From NCBI GenBank assembly GCA_018829425.1, contig JAHJUA010000078.1, forward strand, positions 1 through 5,556: DNA of 5,556 nucleotides, read 5' to 3'. This document shows positions 4,058 to 5,556 of this stretch, piece after piece (the stretch's first letter is position 1; every line of letters starts with the position of its first letter). A program made the position numbers and the translations under genes. The stretch comes from Nanobdellota archaeon. GTDB taxonomy: Archaea > Nanobdellota > Nanobdellia > Pacearchaeales > GW2011-AR1. The notes beneath the pieces are model-generated. The model was given only the letters and a program-made list of their open reading frames with translations, ran no database searches and was not told where the DNA came from.

Positions 4058-4600
4058 ATGGTTAATGCTAGTGTTGAGGTGAGCAAAAAAGTTTCTTATA
4101 ATCCCTTCAAAATGTGGGGTGCTTGGGTTGGTGCAATATCATCATACGGTTTTTTTATTTATGATGGAATTGCGCAGAATACTAATTCACAAGGAATAAT
4201 TTTTCTGCTTCTCAGATTCTTCTCATCAATACCGCGAGCAATTTATAATTCTCTTCCCCATGGATTTACCACAGTTCTCACAATGTTAATTGTAGGTTTC
4301 TTAGTCGGCTGGATAGTCCATTCTCTATTCAGATATTTAAAAGTTAGTGGAAAGATATTTGCTCGTGGTGGAAATGTTTCTTATAATCCATTCAAAATGT
4401 GGGGTGCTTGGCTTGGAGCAGGATTATCTGCTCCATGGGTTTTGCTTTTAACACTATCCATGGGATTTGCCAATCCTGCAAAGATTAATGCATCTTTAAC
4501 TGTAACTATCATAACTTTGATAGTATTCACTCCCTTAAGTCTATTCTTAATCGGTTGGGGAATCCACTCTCTTGTAAGATATTTGAAGAACAGAAGATAA
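4058..4600 (+). CDS. Multispanning membrane protein of two tandem repeat units, unknown function (180 aa)
   Basis: The protein consists of two copies of one unit. Each starts with VSYNPFKMWGAW (residues 12-23 and 107-118), enters a hydrophobic region, and ends with HSLFRYLK or HSLVRYLK (88-95 and 170-177). Each unit appears to hold two membrane helices, so about four in total, with the basic RYLK ends probably in the cytoplasm. Unit 1 is longer in the middle (a polar loop around 38-70, including DGIAQNTNSQG). A glycine/arginine linker (KIFARGGN) joins the units. I do not recognise the family. The repeated PFKMWGAW segment at a membrane edge could be an amphipathic, aromatic-rich anchor or an interaction motif. 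The start rests on a TATA box 24 to 25 bases upstream. The stop TAA directly abuts the stop of convergent dtdA. Confidence 0.85.
   Translation: MVNASVEVSKKVSYNPFKMWGAWVGAISSYGFFIYDGIAQNTNSQGIIFLLLRFFSSIPRAIYNSLPHGFTTVLTMLIVGFLVGWIVHSLFRYLKVSGKIFARGGNVSYNPFKMWGAWLGAGLSAPWVLLLTLSMGFANPAKINASLTVTIITLIVFTPLSLFLIGWGIHSLVRYLKNRR
4091..4134 (+). repeat. Intragenic direct repeat, unit 1 head
   Basis: 44 bases match 4376-4419 at 41 positions. They encode the VSYNPFKMWGAW segment of unit 1. The offset is 285 bases, an exact multiple of three, so the two copies are read in the same frame. Identity this high, beyond what the shared amino acids require, suggests a fairly recent duplication or gene conversion. 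Confidence 0.9.
4376..4419 (+). repeat. Intragenic direct repeat, unit 2 head
   Basis: Second copy of the 44-base segment at 4091-4134, differing at three bases (C to A in the Pro codon, G to C giving Val to Leu, and T to A in the Gly codon). Downstream similarity drops in the hydrophobic core and returns at the HSL.RYLK end. Confidence 0.9.
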
Positions 4601-5404
4601 TCACTTATCAACTTCCCCAGTTCTTTTCTTAGGAATAAAAAACTTATCTAAAATTTTCAAAACTTCATCTTTGTGTTCTTTCTTTCCGAGTCCTTTCCAG
4701 TCAAGTAAAATAACATCCACTTCTTCCTCAGTTTTTTCTATCGCCTCGCGAACCATTTCTTCTGTTAGTGGAAACGCATTCTGCGAAATAACATGTGAAA
4801 TTGCCACGTTTGAATTTTCCTGTATTTTGTTGAAGTTCGGACAGTAGTGCGGCCCGCCTACGGCGACAGCAACTTCATTGTAAGGATTTTCTTTGAAGCT
4901 CTCCATTGAATCTGAAATCGTCTTCGCAATGATAAACGCAGCTCTCCTGTCAGTCCATTCCGTTTCTGTAGAACCAATCTCAATAAAAACGCACGGCTTG
5001 TCTATAAGCGGACCGTGATGCGTTGTCTCCATTGTAACCTTATAATTTCTCAAATCATGTTTCTCCACATTTTCTTCAAGTTTTGTAAAAAGATGTTTGA
5101 AGAACAGCGCGGAACTTTTGCAAACCTTTCCCTTCTCACCACCATAATCTGCTGTTCGCCAATTTCCCGGCGCGTGAACCGAAAGCGTTTTCTCTCCGCT
5201 TTCAGAAGCGTGCTTTGACGCAAAAATCACAAAATCAAAATCGTTTATTTTCTCAGGGTCAAGACTCTCAGTATAAATTATTTCTTTATCAACAAGGTAA
5301 AATTTAAACTTCTCAGAACTTCCAGGAAACTGCGACAACTGAGTCGTGATGTTTATTCCTGCCTTGTCAAGCTTCGAAGCCACTATCAAAAACTTTTTGT
5401 ACAT
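4601..5404 (-). CDS. dtdA: D-aminoacyl-tRNA deacylase, archaeal/plant type (267 aa)
   Basis: A cytoplasmic proofreading enzyme that hydrolyses the ester bond of D-aminoacyl-tRNAs, keeping D-amino acids out of protein. This is the DTD2/GEK1 family of archaea and plants, unrelated to bacterial DTD1 and reported to need zinc. Family blocks appear in order: FASKHASESG (61-70), LSVHAPGNW (74-82), ETTHHGPL (126-133), VFIEIGSTETEW (139-150), AVGGPHYCPNF (181-191), ISHVIS (202-207) and LLDWKGLG (233-240). The conserved His and Glu residues expected of the active and metal site are all present, and the length is typical. The C-terminus ends in a basic and polar tail (KKRTGEVDK). Start ATG 5404 is supported by a TTAAATAT box about 28 bases upstream and the lack of any upstream ribosome binding site. 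It converges with the repeat-unit membrane protein gene with no spacer and diverges from the truncated gene at 5441. Confidence 0.95.
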   Translation of the reverse strand: MYKKFLIVASKLDKAGINITTQLSQFPGSSEKFKFYLVDKEIIYTESLDPEKINDFDFVIFASKHASESGEKTLSVHAPGNWRTADYGGEKGKVCKSSALFFKHLFTKLEENVEKHDLRNYKVTMETTHHGPLIDKPCVFIEIGSTETEWTDRRAAFIIAKTISDSMESFKENPYNEVAVAVGGPHYCPNFNKIQENSNVAISHVISQNAFPLTEEMVREAIEKTEEEVDVILLDWKGLGKKEHKDEVLKILDKFFIPKKRTGEVDK

Positions 5405-5440
5405 GCTTAAATATAAAAATCCAGTTTCTTAAATATTACC
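5405..5440. promoter_or_regulatory. Shared 36-base divergent promoter for dtdA and the gene at 5441
   Basis: The nine-base word CTTAAATAT occurs twice in the same orientation (5406-5414 and 5428-5436), 22 bases apart. The left copy is centred about 28 bases before ATG 5441 on the plus strand. The right copy, a near-palindromic AT box, is centred about 28 bases before ATG 5404 on the minus strand. Each TATA box therefore lies between the other box and its start site, and both mRNAs would be leaderless. Confidence 0.55.
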
Positions 5441-5556
5441 ATGCAATCCCTCAATTTTCTAATTGGCATAATTGTCCTAATCTTAGGTTTTCCAATAGGC
5501 AATTATCTCGCTAAGAAAACAGGAGACGAACTTCATTTAGGACAGCGTTGGTTCAA
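5441..5556 (+). CDS. N-terminus of a membrane protein, cut by the window end
   Basis: An open frame from ATG 5441 runs off the end after 38 complete codons, reading MQSLNFLIGIIVLILGFPIG and then NYLAKKTGDELHLGQRWF. The first 20 or so residues are a membrane helix; the following Lys-Lys and polar stretch would face the cytoplasm. Membrane helix plus a (L/Y)LAKKT.DEL..G..WF continuation suggests a multispanning archaeal membrane protein of unknown function, but too little is present for a family call. The start is supported by the TATA-like box at 5407-5414 and by the absence of any earlier in-frame start with a ribosome binding site in the 36-base gap. Expression may be linked to that of dtdA through the shared promoter region. 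Confidence 0.7.
   Translation, partial: MQSLNFLIGIIVLILGFPIGNYLAKKTGDELHLGQRWF

Noticed and set aside
5015..5218. Plus-strand frame inside dtdA.
   Set aside because: It is antisense to conserved DtdA motifs and has no supporting start signals.

Overview
The window looks archaeal and most likely comes from a small-genome, AT-rich lineage of the DPANN type (Nanoarchaeota, Woesearchaeota or Pacearchaeota-like). The grounds are an intron at the canonical 37/38 site of a tRNA-Leu gene with no encoded CCA, an archaeal-type arginyl-tRNA synthetase, the archaeal/plant-type D-aminoacyl-tRNA deacylase (DtdA), and TATA-like boxes placed 24 to 28 bases before start codons, which implies leaderless mRNAs. 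The phylum is inference; the archaeal assignment is firm.

Layout. Bases 1-54 are the 3' flank of a minus-strand glutaredoxin-like gene (55-294) whose promoter lies at 313-324. A divergent tRNA-Leu(UAA) gene with a 57-base intron follows (410-550). A 47-base GC-rich hairpin element (576-622) comes next, then an AT-rich promoter, a possible 14-codon leader ORF and argS (703-2403). A second copy of the hairpin element (2411-2457; 43 of 47 bases identical) begins 8 bases after argS. Two small genes follow, each with a strong GGAGGT ribosome binding site: a Lys-rich-tailed protein (2514-2915) and a 67-residue two-helix membrane protein (3029-3232). A T-rich stretch ends this block.

The second half carries an anchored extracytoplasmic protein with an HEXXH motif and many cysteines (3320-4006), a membrane protein made of two tandem copies of one unit (4058-4600), and dtdA on the minus strand (4601-5404). 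dtdA abuts the preceding gene stop to stop with no spacer. The 36 bases upstream of dtdA are shared with a divergent, truncated membrane-protein gene (5441 to the window end).

Functionally, the recognisable genes serve translation and its quality control (tRNA-Leu, ArgRS, DtdA), plus one thiol-redox protein. The genes between 2514 and 4600 are unrecognised small, basic or membrane/secreted proteins. The most unusual item is the duplicated 47-base element bracketing argS: all four differences between the copies are compatible with one shared hairpin, so it may be a structured RNA 3'-end element or a dispersed repeat. No CRISPR array, insertion sequence or origin is visible.
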